64,000 nt of DNA. Source: Trileptium ribeirensis (Eukaryota > Nematoda > Enoplea > Enoplida > Thoracostomopsidae). Of the stretch, positions 1 through 10,879 are shown piece after piece (positions within the stretch are counted from its first letter, which is position 1; each line of letters begins with the position of its first letter). The position numbers and the translations under genes are program-made. Under the pieces are notes generated by a model. The model was not told the DNA's origin, did no database searches, and worked only from the letters and a program-made list of their open reading frames with translations. The stretch spans positions 115,712 through 179,711 of the forward strand of contig JASANE010003284.1 in the NCBI GenBank assembly GCA_030248225.1, read 5' to 3'.

Positions 1-779
1 TACCAAACATGTAAATTTATTCTCCAACCAATAAAACATGATGTAAGATAACGCATAAGAAAGGGTGCACATATGCAATAAATCGCTGTACTTTTAGAAT
101 TTAATAAATTTAAGAAAAAAATGCATTTACACTGTTAAAAGACGGGCCAACTTTCGTATCCGGAGAGATTAACATATACTAAGCATCTTCCCTCTTTAAA
201 AGGTATTTCTCTAGAATTCCACACAAATCGCAAATTTACAATTAAGTGATAACATACCGCTATTGCGAAACATTTGTTGCAGAGGCGCACCGTATTGCAA
301 AAATTTAGCTACATTCAGTGGCTTATGGATTTTTTTTGAACATTAAAATCTATGAAATTTTGCACGAATATATTACGTCTCAAATGAATATAATTCTATG
401 AAATCTATTGCAAATCTCTTATTACGCCTTTTCATGTAGAACATATTCTTAAACACATAATCGTTTTGTGTACAAAATTTTAAAATTCGGGTTCCCGGAA
501 AATGTATTCCACATAAAATGCTATCAAACCACAGTATATAAATTTTGTTAGATGAAAGTCTCGGTTTATCATAAATAATAGATTCGCTAAGTGCATTGTA
601 TAATAGTATGAAAAATATAACTCCAAAGTATTCAGCTCTGTCCAAAAATGACTACTTCGAGAAGAATACACCAAAAATAAACCAAAAGCTTAACTTACAA
701 ACACCCTGCATTTGTTTAACAGAGCGCTTCAATTTAGTATTCGAGGAGATATAGAAAAAAAACACTGAACACTACTAAC
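1..779. other. Left flank, DDB1 intron or downstream sequence
   Basis: AT-rich sequence with no recognisable exon on either strand. The C-terminal helical domain of DDB1, with its conserved glycine-phenylalanine-isoleucine-aspartate stretch and final leucine-threonine-arginine residues, was looked for on the minus strand and is not here, so the gene must continue to the left of the window if it is complete. The short open frames at 373-674 show no family resemblance and are treated as chance frames. Confidence 0.5.
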
Positions 780-1042
780 CTGAAAGAAATTTGAAAAACG
801 TCTCCGGGATTTGAAAGAATCAATCCAATAGCACCTTGCACTGTTCCAAATAAATTCAATTAGAGCTACCACTGCTCGGTGCCATGAGCGAATAAATTCG
901 ATGCCGTTCCCGTGGCGTCCATCACAAGACCGCCGCTACCCGAAACGTCATGCGATGTTGATGTCTGCGTGGTGCTGCATTACCAGTGAGCCGCGGCGAA
1001 ACAAAGTTTATCACTTCAACCGTATGAAATGATGCCGGTGGC
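780..1042 (-). pseudogene. DDB1: Broken DDB1 exon (late BPC blades)
   Basis: Bounded by a good acceptor (five T then AG before 1042) and a good donor (CAG then GTTAGT at 779), the block is 263 bp. Three DDB1 pieces appear in order but in different frames: SFHTVEVIN, then FRRGSLVMQ (human counterpart FCHGSLVMQ), then LFGTVQGAIGL (human LFGTVNGMIGL). Getting from one to the next needs single-base frame changes, and the frame leading into LFGTV has TAG and TAA just upstream of it. Between the second and third pieces lies a Thr/Ser/Gly-rich stretch resembling an expanded loop. The exon follows in order from 7794-7932. It is either a decayed exon, a decayed duplicate with the working exon further left, or an intact exon damaged by assembly indels. 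Confidence 0.8.
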
Positions 1043-1859
1043 CTAAAAATACATTTGGCTAATTTATATCGCGCTTTTTCTGAGGACAACACTTTTTAAA
1101 AAATATTTTACGAACACTTAACGTTGATTTTGCTATCTCAAAAACAGCGCGCTTAGCAAAACATTAAAAATTCTATTAGTTCGAAGGTTGGTAATACCAC
1201 CCTTCATCAAATCATGAATTTGAAAACAGATTGTCCTACCAGTTTAAAGATAACTCAGTTGTGCATCTGGCTTTTTGTGCTGACTCAAATGGTTTCCTAC
1301 TTCAATTCTAACAAAACCGACATGAAATGCCGATTTTATGGTTTTGGGCATTTGAGGGATCCTAGATTGTAGGTTATAACTCTTTCCGGAGGCATTAAAT
1401 TAACTAATAGAAATAACGCAGAATATTTTCGTCGAGAGCTATAATTTTGCTGTTATGCTGCACAATTTGTCAGAGCATCTATTTTCGAACTACGCGCCAA
1501 AGTTTAAAAAATATCCGAAAGAGAAAATTTATAAAATATTGACAAAGTAAGTTAGTTACATATTTAAAGCGAAGGATGGCTCGTATGGTTATTTAATCCG
1601 TAAATAGTTGCTTTCACTGCAATTAACAAAGTTATATGTGGGAGGTGGTTCCGGAGGGCCTCTGACAATAAGACATCAAGTCTTACCCCGTATTCGGGGG
1701 AGGTCAATAATATAGACAAATTTTATATAGCATATACATATATATTAACATAATGTACTAGTAAATTAAAAGAGAGGGTGAATCGGTGCGTGGTTTAATT
1801 TTTAAGTTATCATTAACCACTAGCAACAGGCTGTGGCTGATTGTCTCTAGATAACCAAA

Positions 1860-2260
1860 CCATCGTATTCAGCCCACTGGAAAACCTATATGGACAATAA
1901 GTATTGGTGACCTGTACGGAATACGTAACCAAACTTAAGACAGACTATATTCTGGAAACTGGTTTCAATGACCATAAACCTATCGAAATCCCATGAAATA
2001 TACACTGTGGAAACTAGATAACTAAATAATTGTAATCAGCCTTGAGAAATATTTATAAATACCATTCTTGATGCCCTGCACGCAAAACATAACCAAACAA
2101 ATGAAAATGGTCTACATTTCGAAAGTCAGTTCACCGACCATAAACCTCGAAACCCTATTAAAAGGTATAATATAATCAAACTAGACTCTATACTTTAAAA
2201 TCATCGTAAAACGTGCTTGATAACTTAACAGACACTCACTGTAAGGTAAAACACGCACCA
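1860..2260. repeat. Dispersed repeat with TGCCCTGCACG motif, copy 1
   Basis: This stretch shares wording with 54600-55060, in the same orientation: a TGATGCCCTGCACG block, then ACATAACCAAACAAATG, then a phrase on the pattern GACCATAAACC and CCTCGAAACCC. Within each copy the phrase recurs roughly every 180-190 bp, so the family is probably built of short tandem units. No coding potential is seen and I do not recognise the family. Confidence 0.6.
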
Positions 2261-4915
2261 ACATTGTAACAACGCTGATACTTCAGGTAGTAACGAATAG
2301 CTTTCGAATTCATTCGCCCATAGGCTATCTCGAATGACAATATTTAGACCTCTTAAAGGTGGTAGAGTTGTATACGAATACCCCAAGTTTTTTGTATTTC
2401 TTCAGTTGAAAAAGGCAACTGCTTTAGTATATAAAAGAAACGTCTGTCACGTCATTGAAGGTTTATTAGTGAGTTGAGACTGTGGCATGCATTTTTCGGA
2501 CTATCATTATTACTAGTTTTAGCTTTAAGTACTTGGCGCTTTAAACATATGGAAGCCAAAGGTTCGAATTCAACATCGCGACACTGTGGAGTTATATTGT
2601 ATTTCAACAGTGCTACCAGACATAAAAGCATCAGATTAAGCATTACCATATTTCAGCGAATTCTCATCTAGCGTCTCTAAACAATATAATCGACTTTTTA
2701 TGTGCCAGGTTCCACATTTTATTGCAAGTTATTTTTTAGTTTCAGGCGCGCTTCCCGTTGTTTTGTGTACGTTTAAGTTAATAGTTACCAGGTCTGGTTT
2801 CTTTATATTTTTAGATTAAGCGAATATCAGCTGACAACAGTGTATTTATTACCTACGCTGAAAGTTTAGTCGCTCACTGTATTTATTTACATTCCGTTCT
2901 GTGCACGATTATTTGCCCCAATCATTAATGCTAGCTTCAAGCAGTCGAGCACTGTTTTCTGTAAAAACGTAGATGTAAATATCAAGGTTAAGCCTTGTGG
3001 GTTTTTTATGAAGCTTCTGTGTGATACTTTTATGCTGTGATTTTATATCCCGCAAATATATCGATTTAAAATATAAAAGCGTCGCTGCGCCTGCGGCAAG
3101 GTAGCTCATATTAACTTTCTATGCTCCATGTCTTCATTAAATGTCAGAAAATGTGTGTAGGTTTAACTAGCTTTTTCCAACACCCGTATGTCTATTGTTA
3201 ACGGTAACTGTGCCATAATTTTTGTTTCCATGATAAGAAGACATCTAATAGTGTAGCTATATTTATCCTTTTCTGCTAATACCTCTATTTATGCAAATCG
3301 ACAACTACTAATAATAGGCGTCGAACTCCCTATAAGCGCAAAGAAGGGTTGGTGACAATGAAATTGTTAATGTCAGATTGTTTATCGTTAGCATCTTTCA
3401 CACCCAAAACGCATTTTAAATATCATATTTTAATTTTTGCATACATTAAGTGGAATTTTTCGCTACTGCATAGAGTTTCCGCAGGATATACCACTACTAA
3501 TGCGTTGAACTAGATGCTGTGTTTAGATCGTTCATTTTAGCGTCATGGCTTCTAAACATTGACTAAACAGTATGACAGAAATTGTATTTAGGCCCACTGC
3601 AAGAGAGAGCTAACAAACTATGCTGATAAACATAAATCATTCGTAGTAAAGTAATAATTAAAATATATGGTCCCCTTCATACTATGATAGAGGTACCAGA
3701 AGCACTTAGTTGGATGTAGTCCGGAAAATGTATTTTTTGTTTTGTAGCTAAATCTTAGATCGGAATGAGGTCAACGGTATCCCACCGTTAAAGGCGCACT
3801 GCAGACAAGTTTTCGTTATAAATAATATTTTTACTATCCTTTCCATAATTTCCACGCTTTTAGGAAGCATTGATAATAAGGTATATATTATTAAAACTTA
3901 CAAAATTTTGTTCGAATACCGCCGTCCAATTGTAAGTTGTAGTGATAACAGCAATTCCGATGTGATTTTAAAGAATGGAAAAAGTACGTTATTTTTAGGA
4001 ATCCTAAAATATTTGGTTTCGCCGGTTCTGGAAGAAACTAGGTCGGGGGTTTACCCTATCAAATTATGTATTATAGTTGTGACAAATTGCGATAGTATTC
4101 CCACAATTTAATAAACATAGTTCCTTATGGGCACAGTTCCTAATTGCATTGCAGATAGTGTCTCATACAGTGTACACTGAGTTACAATAAGTGGTGAACG
4201 GAGCGTTTTATGTTATAATATAAACTTACAGCAATGTAGAATAGACCTGATAATAGCTAGTTTCAAATCAATTTCATACTAACACCATCGTCCACGTTTA
4301 GTTGCTGAGCCAGTTTAATAGTTATCTTGAGTGCAGTCGCGCTTGCTCCACACAGAAATGCGTGTACGTGTTAAGTATAAATCAGGGCAAAAAAATTTTT
4401 GGAACTGGCCAGAAGCAAGCGGATTCGCCAATGTGCATAAGGTATTAATTTAGCGTGCGTGTATACTCATGTTTAGATTTTCTGCCAACCCTGGGTTTTG
4501 TGTTTGAAGAGCCGTTAAAGCGCCTGACCTATTAGTCCGCTGGCCGTTGGTGTCCTGCTGCCCAAGAATAACCGTCACTTCAGCAGTTAAGATAAATGTA
4601 TATAGCTGTATGGCCTAATAAACGTTGATCCGCTCCAGTCGTTGTTTAGAACTCATAAACATAGAAAAATCGCTTAAATTTTGCGATGAATTTCTAAAAA
4701 TAACTAGGATGTAGACTGATACACTAAAATCAAGCGATATTTTGTAGAAAATTCTAAGAATAACACCCCGGAAATCTGGGCTTTCCTAGACAGCTCAGTA
4801 TGTATAAAAGACTATGTCATGAACTCATCGGGGCCTCAGTCTCAAAGTGCCGATTTACTGGTGATGGCTTTATTTTACGACCAAGCGGTCTCCTTTGTAA
4901 CTTCAAAAATTTCGC

Positions 4916-5247
4916 GAGCACATTGGTGCTTCTATGCAGCGTTGCTGACTGAGCTGCGCTTTATTGAGAGCACGTTGGTGACTCTATTCTTGTGTTCACA
5001 TTGGTTTTTTATCGGTAACCGAGTTTGAAAGCACGTTGGTGCTGCACTTGCTTGCGAGTTTGTGAGCACATCAGCGCTTCTGTTGTATTCGGTTGAGAGC
5101 ACATTGGTGCTCCAGATGCACGCAAATTTGAGAGCACATTGCCGCTCCAGCTGAGTACTTATTGAGAGCACACTGATGCTCCATTTCTGAACCTAGCCTC
5201 TGTGGAACTCAGTCTTCAGTGTTGTTGCGAGAGCACACTAGTGGTCC
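4916..5247. repeat. Palindromic minisatellite, ~33-bp unit
   Basis: The core GAGAGCACATTGGTGCTCC, which folds on itself through GAGCAC and GTGCTC, recurs with starts near 4916, 4966, 5027, 5063, 5095, 5130, 5164 and 5229. The spacings are about 32-36 bp or twice that, so the base period is about 33 bp with one or two units worn away. The parts between cores differ in sequence. No cas-like gene is present and the context is an animal intron, so this is a satellite and not CRISPR. Confidence 0.85.
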
Positions 5248-5669
5248 GATATCGCGTATACGTGCATTCAATCTAATGCTAGGATCCCCTTCTTAACTCA
5301 ACCAATACTAGTATACGTATACGTCCTTGCGCGCGAAAATTTACTGGTACTTGTAAATACAGTAGTGTTTGTGTGTCATATATATTATATATTAATATTC
5401 CTAAGGATAAGCATTGGATCTTACGATCCCTCTTCTTATCTCAATCAATTCATATATACTTATACATATTTTGTTTGTAGTGTGTTGAAGTTGTGTAATT
5501 GGTAGCGTAGAACGAGCGTTACCTTAAGTCCTGAGTGCTACTTCTGAGTCTAAATCTATTTCCACACTATCGATTGAGATTACATAGACCTAATAGTACA
5601 ATCGTTTGCCTTTCCTTCTACACATACACACGCCTAGATTAACGCCTAACCCTAACATCGTTACAACAT

Positions 5670-5870
5670 GTCGAAAATGAAAAAGCGCTATTTCTGGCAA
5701 ATGATCGACGAACCATATTCGGGCACATAGCGGCCATGGGAGTGGTTCTCAAAAAAGTCGTGGTCAGCAAAGTTGTGAGATCTCGATGAGCTGATTCTGC
5801 TTTCCATTTTCGATGCGAAGCCTGTGAAGATATAAGCTGAGAAACACTGGTACCCGTATGGCCACTTTCT
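5670..5870 (-). repeat. Dispersed repeat R3, inverted copy
   Basis: Read on the minus strand this matches 8015-8235 on the plus strand: a shared TACGGGTACCAGTGTT phrase, then CAGAATCAGCTCATCGAGAT, then GTCGACGA-type wording and CATTTGCCAGAAATAGCG. More diverged relatives lie at 49920-50165 and 50440-50830. The copies are 200-350 bp and non-coding; the family is not recognised. Confidence 0.7.
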
Positions 5871-6218
5871 ATGGAAATTGAGTAAAGACAGAATGAGAAT
5901 TGCCGTGCAATTTCTTACAACGCATGGCAACTTTAGGAAACATTTGAAGATAATGATAAGTGTTGAAGGTGCCGTAAAGATTTGGAAACTGCAAAACACT
6001 TGACTTTTGAATGTAGTAAATTAAGAGGATTGAGAAGGAAAGTCTTTGGGTGTGAAATTTCGGATAGTTCCCAAGGGTATCTACTAAAACAAACCGAACT
6101 GCATCCATTCAAACATGAGTTATGAATGACAGAACCGTACAAAAAATTTAACAGTTTGCCCACTCCCACCAATCCTAGCACCCTCAGTGGAAAAACCGCT
6201 AGCCCTGTTTCAAATATA

Positions 6219-6425
6219 CAGTACTCGCCAAAAATGACCGTCGCATTTCGAGCGAGCGAGTTCGAGCGAGTCTCGAGCGAGTCGCGAGCGAGTGGCTCGC
6301 TCGAGATTTCGCAACTATTTAAATTAATAGAAAATTCTATTTTTAGAACAAATTTATTTCGAGCGAGTCGCGAGCGAGTCTCGAGCGAGTCGCGAGCGAG
6401 CGACAGTCATTTTTGGCGGGTACTG
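6219..6425. mobile_element. MITE with 28-bp terminal inverted repeats and TA duplication
   Basis: The left end reads CAGTACTCGCCAAAAATGAC followed by CGTCGC. The right end, read on the other strand, is CAGTACCCGCCAAAAATGAC followed by TGTCGC, so about 28 bp match with two differences. TA dinucleotides flank both ends (6217-6218 and 6426-6427). The 207-bp body consists of GAGCGAGTC-type repeats on both arms around an AT-rich centre and codes for nothing. TA duplication and a CAGT start fit a Tc1/mariner-type non-autonomous element. It is likely young, given the near-perfect ends. Confidence 0.9.
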
Positions 6426-7793
6426 TATATGTATATTTACATATATGTGTAGTTTCTTACGCAGGTCTCCATCAGTTTTACTGCATTATAAGACTGAGAC
6501 GGGTAAAAATACCAGAATTCGCTGCAATTGCACTATACGTTGGTCAGAGATACATATTTCTCGGGGTAAAAATCGAAAATTTAAGGATCAAACTTTCGGC
6601 GGAGGGGGAGGGGTAAGTGGCAATACGGTCAGTGGCCAGACACGAGGATAAGCTCCACTTCCCCCTATAGCGGAACCCCAATGTATCTAACTCTGTAAAT
6701 GAGATAATGCCCCAAAAATAGCGAAATTTTGCCGCTTCTTCCATATAGGAAAGAGTTACAATTGATCTATAGATTTGAGGAGATACTGCAAACGATAAAG
6801 AAGACGTATTTGCGTGGTATGTATCAAATAGGGGAAGTGCTAGATGCCCATACGTAAACTAAACTTTGAAATTAAAATTTTGTTCAAAATTTGGTATTTA
6901 TAAATTCAAAATGTATTCGTCCTTTTAGTCACTATAGAAAGAAACGTGTCCTACAGTTTTGATATGTGATTAAAATAACAGTAACATCACCATTAAACAA
7001 AGCCTATTGTATTATTATGTATTATATTATCATGTACTATTATTGTGACGATTTAAAAGAAGCCCCGTTGGTTGAATTGAATTTAAGACCTTGTAAAGTC
7101 ACAAAGCGCAGATTACCCGCATTTGCTCAGTTTGTCATCGCTGCATGAGTAATTAGTTTCCAAAACACAAGATTATAATATGACATATCACAATTGACCC
7201 GAGGCGTGCCGCGACGACTTTTTAAATTCCGAGCGTATCAGCTGCATACACAGTTTAAAGGTGCACATTTTGCTATATAACTGATGTATATAATACTTTT
7301 AGGTAATGCATATCCCCTGACACAAATCTTTTTGTATAATCGATTGTTGTACAAATCCACCCCAAATAGCTACACGTTGGTTACTTCGCGATACATAAAG
7401 GGCTCAGCGTCAACCATATTTTTAAACGTTTATGGCTATACGGCCGTGTCCGTGGATTTTGGGCGAAATGGGCTCATTTGGAAACACATTTTACGTACTA
7501 CAAGAAAATAAAGTAGCCAAATACTGAAACTCATAGCTAGAAACAGATATAATACCTTATCAAATTAGCCCAATATCCCTAATATATTTAAACAGTAGTG
7601 CACAATATTTCGAGTACGATGGGTCCTTCTAAACCCTTTCGAACTCTAATTCTGAATAACGGTAGCCTCATGGTAAATTTATATGACTCGAATCGGCATA
7701 GATGATTGATTGCTCTAAAAAAGAACTCGATTTACCACAGAAACAGTAAGAATAATTGCGTCGCTGACATTCACAATTCAATTATATTCTTAC

Positions 7794-7932
7794 CTGCAAT
7801 TTTTGACGATCTTCTTCGGTTGTTGCTGCGCTATCCTTTTGACATGTAAATATATTAAACGCATTTTCGGCGCCCAAAAATGTATCATCGTCGATTATAT
7901 CAACCGCCGTCATCCAGTGTGGATTGTAGTCG
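7794..7932 (-). CDS. DDB1: DDB1 exon, about human residues 947-993
   Basis: 139 bp, entered after TTACAG with one base completing an arginine codon begun in exon 9973-10211, and leaving through CAG then GTAAGA in phase 0. It encodes [20 protein letters not shown] and then [20 protein letters not shown]. This is the strongly conserved BPC stretch around human Trp953, which lies at the substrate-receptor docking surface between BPA and BPC. The tryptophan and the acidic DDD run are present. The exon is intact. Confidence 0.97.
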
Positions 7933-8014
7933 CTGTAATAAATATAAAATCTATTTTTGCTAGTCTAGTTTGGCTTTTGCAAAATCTAGTTTTTAACATG
8001 TTTTTAAGGGTTCT

Positions 8015-8235
8015 CTGCCAAATATGGTCATACGGGTACCAGTGTTCCGTAGCCCACATCGTGCGACACAGACTTCGCATCATCCATTCAGAATCAGCTC
8101 ATCGAGATCTGCAACTGACCAAGACTTTTTGTTGCGGCAGCACTCGCTGGACCGCTTTGGGCCCAAACATGTTTCGTCGACCATTTGCCAGAAATAGCGA
8201 TTTTCCTTTTTTCGGCAAGTTGTGACATGTTTTTG
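8015..8235 (+). repeat. Dispersed repeat R3, plus-strand copy
   Basis: This is the plus-strand counterpart of 5670-5870. It runs without a break into the R2 tandem repeat. Together they give the order R3 then R2, which is also found at 50440-52650, where a retrotransposon separates the two parts. The open frame 7803-8225 covering it is a chance frame. Confidence 0.65.
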
Positions 8236-8249
8236 CCGTACAACGATTA

Positions 8250-9070
8250 TCTATTAGGTAGACAAACGCGCTCGATACGATGGTTCTGCTACCTAGAGCC
8301 CAACTTGACGAAATTATACCTTTTCATGTGATTTCAAGGGTTTAGGTCGACGAACCCATTCCAGAAATGTGGTGAGTTTTCATTTTTGGTTATGTATTGC
8401 GTGAAAGGCATCAAGAATTCGTCTATACATAGGTATTTCTGCTGGTTGAATACAACGATTTGGTTATCTAGAGTCCAGCGTACATATTTCATGCCTTTTC
8501 ATCGGTTTTCAATGGATTTATGGTCAGTGACAAAAATTTCGGCAGACTGGTTACGTATGGCGTACAGGTCATCAAGAATTGTCTATATATGTTTTCTGGT
8601 AGGCAGAATACAATGGCCTGGCTATCTAGGAACCAGCATAAATACTTGATGCGTTGTCAGTTGTGTTCGATGGATTTAGGAGGTTTTAAAATTTTGGAAA
8701 GTCTCCAGCACGAATATTTTATGTCTTTTCAGACATCTTCATTATGTTTAGTGTAAATGAACCCGATTTCTTAGCATAAAAGACAGTGTATAGAGACTTT
8801 TCAGTATGCTGAATACAATGATTTGGTTATATAGAGTGCAGTATGTATATTTTATGTCTTTTAATGGGTTTTCGGTGGGTTTAGGGTCAATGAACCTGAT
8901 TTTCAGAATATTTGTCTATATAGGTTTTCTGGTAATGCTAAATACAATGGTTTGACTATCTACATATCGGCACAAATACGTGATGTGCTATGAGTTGTTT
9001 TCAATAAATTTAGGATGAATTAGGTTTTAGGATTTTCTTTCAATGTGTTAAGGGTTCAAGAGGTTTTAGA
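8250..9070 (+). repeat. R2 tandem repeat, ~130-205-bp units
   Basis: About five diverged units each contain a phrase on the pattern ATACAATGGTTTGGTTATCTAG (starts near 8275, 8449, 8608, 8812 and 8942), followed by a CATGCCTTTTCA block and a TTTTCAATGGATTTA block. Spacing varies from 130 to 205 bp. Related wording lies at 52200-52650. The open frames across it at 8386-8756 are by-products of the repeat. Not recognised as a known family. Confidence 0.75.
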
Positions 9071-9972
9071 CTGGTATATACATCAAACACAGCCTGTTAC
9101 AGGTGATTAATCAAAATGATAACTTAAGAATGAAACAACGCTCGCTCCGCTTCACCCAAGCTTGCGAGTTACTAGTTTGCAATACTTAATTTGAGGCAAA
9201 TTGCTCGTCAAATATCTTACTGTAAATGAAGAAAAACATATCTTTGCACGTTCGTAACAAAAATTGTGTCGAGAGCAGTAGTACTGGTTGCTGCTGAATC
9301 ACGAAATAATAATAATTGTTATTTGCGCCTGCAAATACTTGAGCTACAAGAGAGTGCGGCGGTAAAATATCAGATACCTATACCTGTTAATTAGTTGGAT
9401 ACCATAAAGTTCAGCAAGCGATTCATTCATTAAATGTCCAAAAATAATATGTGAAAATAAAGTTAGTGCTTAAAAATTCTGGCCATTTTAAAGAAAATGC
9501 CTTATTATTAGCAAAATTCGGCACCGAATACATAGCTCACGGTGTTTAAGTATTATTGTTGAGAAAAAAATTAGTTGTGTAACAGGCCAATTAGAGACAA
9601 TCGTGTTTTGTTACAAAAAACAGTGTAACAGTTCGAGTAATACTTGACATAGACATGGCCGGTATTTTATAATCCAAAAATAAAAAGAAGGCACAAATAA
9701 TAAGGTTTTACTTAATAAAATTGGATTAAAAATAGGATAGTTAACTTATCATCAGTGTAATCCACAATCCAGCGCAAGATCCACGCAAGTGAAGACTTAG
9801 CTCTCTTCATTTAACGTTAGCGCCACTGTAAGCAAAGTGTTTGCAATCACAATGTTTGCGTTTATAACAGATAAACAATACAAGTTCAATACGTCTTCAC
9901 ATTACATATAATCTTCGCGACGCATACAATTGTAGCGAATAATATTATTTGTACACTTTTCAAACCACATAC

Positions 9973-10211
9973 CGAGCAATTTCCTCAAACGAACTTTCCA
10001 CCGGCTTATATGCAAGAACAGTCATCGACCGCATCAAATCGCCAGCTAGAACAAAGTCGCCTTTGGCTTTCAAATATAAAGCCATGACGAAATTGAAGTG
10101 TGAACATTCGAGGCGAAGCTCCCGCTCGGGTGTCCATTCGAAAAGGCGGACAGCAGAATTCACAGCTGCTAGTAGTTTACCGTTGAATTCTACCAGACTC
10201 AATGGTACACC
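9973..10211 (-). CDS. DDB1: DDB1 exon, about human residues 868-947
   Basis: 239 bp between TTGCAG and the donor CG then GTATGT, leaving two bases of an arginine codon. It encodes [20 protein letters not shown] and [20 protein letters not shown], then [20 protein letters not shown]. The VEFNGKLLA and KGDF(V/I)L(V/A)GDLMRS blocks are DDB1 hallmarks in BPC. The neighbouring exons join in frame on both sides. Confidence 0.98.
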
Positions 10212-10269
10212 CTGCAATAAAAAATTAATTTACAATCAGAACTAAATGCTCAAAAATCGAACGAAGTTT

Positions 10270-10480
10270 TGGTCCATTTCGACCATTTTCCTTTAAACGA
10301 AAATCGATTAATTTAACGAATTTCGGTTGCGTAGAAAAATTTAATAAAAAAATGTTAGTTCGCGTTTAATTTAACGAATTTCGATTGTGTTAAAATAAAG
10401 AAGTAATTTTATAAAAAAATGTTATTTTGCGTTTAGTTTAACGAATTTCGTTAAACGAATATCGATCGATTGCGCTATCG
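10270..10480. repeat. TTTAACGAATTTCG minisatellite
   Basis: TTTAACGAATTTCG recurs near 10311, 10370 and 10437, with GCGTTTAATTTAAC and AAAAAAATGTTA between copies, giving a period of about 60-70 bp. The array ends in a TTCGATTTCG-rich stretch. Non-coding. Confidence 0.7.
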
Positions 10481-10879
10481 TTCGATTTCGCCTGCGTTCG
10501 ATTTTATGTGCGCTTATTATGATCGTAGCTGTAATATCAATATGAAAAATAATAAAGTTGAAAAATGTATTAAATCTAATTTTAAACAGTGGAAAATATT
10601 TTGGAGTTTCACATATATTGAGGAAATACTACTAGGTAAATGTATTGCATTGTCGTCAGACGCAAAATGCGTACCCTAAGTACAAAGTACTCATTCTTAC
10701 TGAGTATATTGTCTAAAGCCATGACCCCAACAACTTTCCTGGAAAACTCATTATAGACTTCGGTCAAGATTAATGGTTTTCATTAATAAATGAAAACTGC
10801 TGAAACGAAAAGCAAAGCTATAGAGAATAAGCAAATTAACTCAAATTTCGATGACTACAACTTAGTTTAAAATGCTCTA

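Larger units (their letters stand above)
1043..7793 (-). other. DDB1 intron between exons 7794-7932 and 780-1042
   Basis: A 6.75-kb intron with no recognised coding sequence. It holds a dispersed repeat at 1860-2260, a palindromic minisatellite at 4916-5247, a repeat fragment at 5670-5870 and a MITE at 6219-6425, listed separately. Around 5276 and 5413 a motif (ggatc followed by a CTTCTTA tract and TCAA) occurs twice about 140 bp apart. The stretches 2260-4900 and 6430-7790 show nothing I can name. Confidence 0.6.
7933..9972 (-). other. DDB1 intron between exons 9973-10211 and 7794-7932
   Basis: A 2.04-kb intron carrying repeat R3 (8015-8235) directly followed by the R2 tandem repeat (8250-9070), listed separately. 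The remainder, 9200-9970, is AT-rich and shows nothing recognisable. Confidence 0.7.

Noticed and set aside
4916..5247. CRISPR array
   Set aside because: The repeats are palindromic and about evenly spaced, but they are imperfect, no cas gene or leader is present, and the region is inside an intron of an animal gene.
5640..5660. Telomere-like CCTAACCCTAAC
   Set aside because: Only two short repeats, expected by chance and not at a sequence end.
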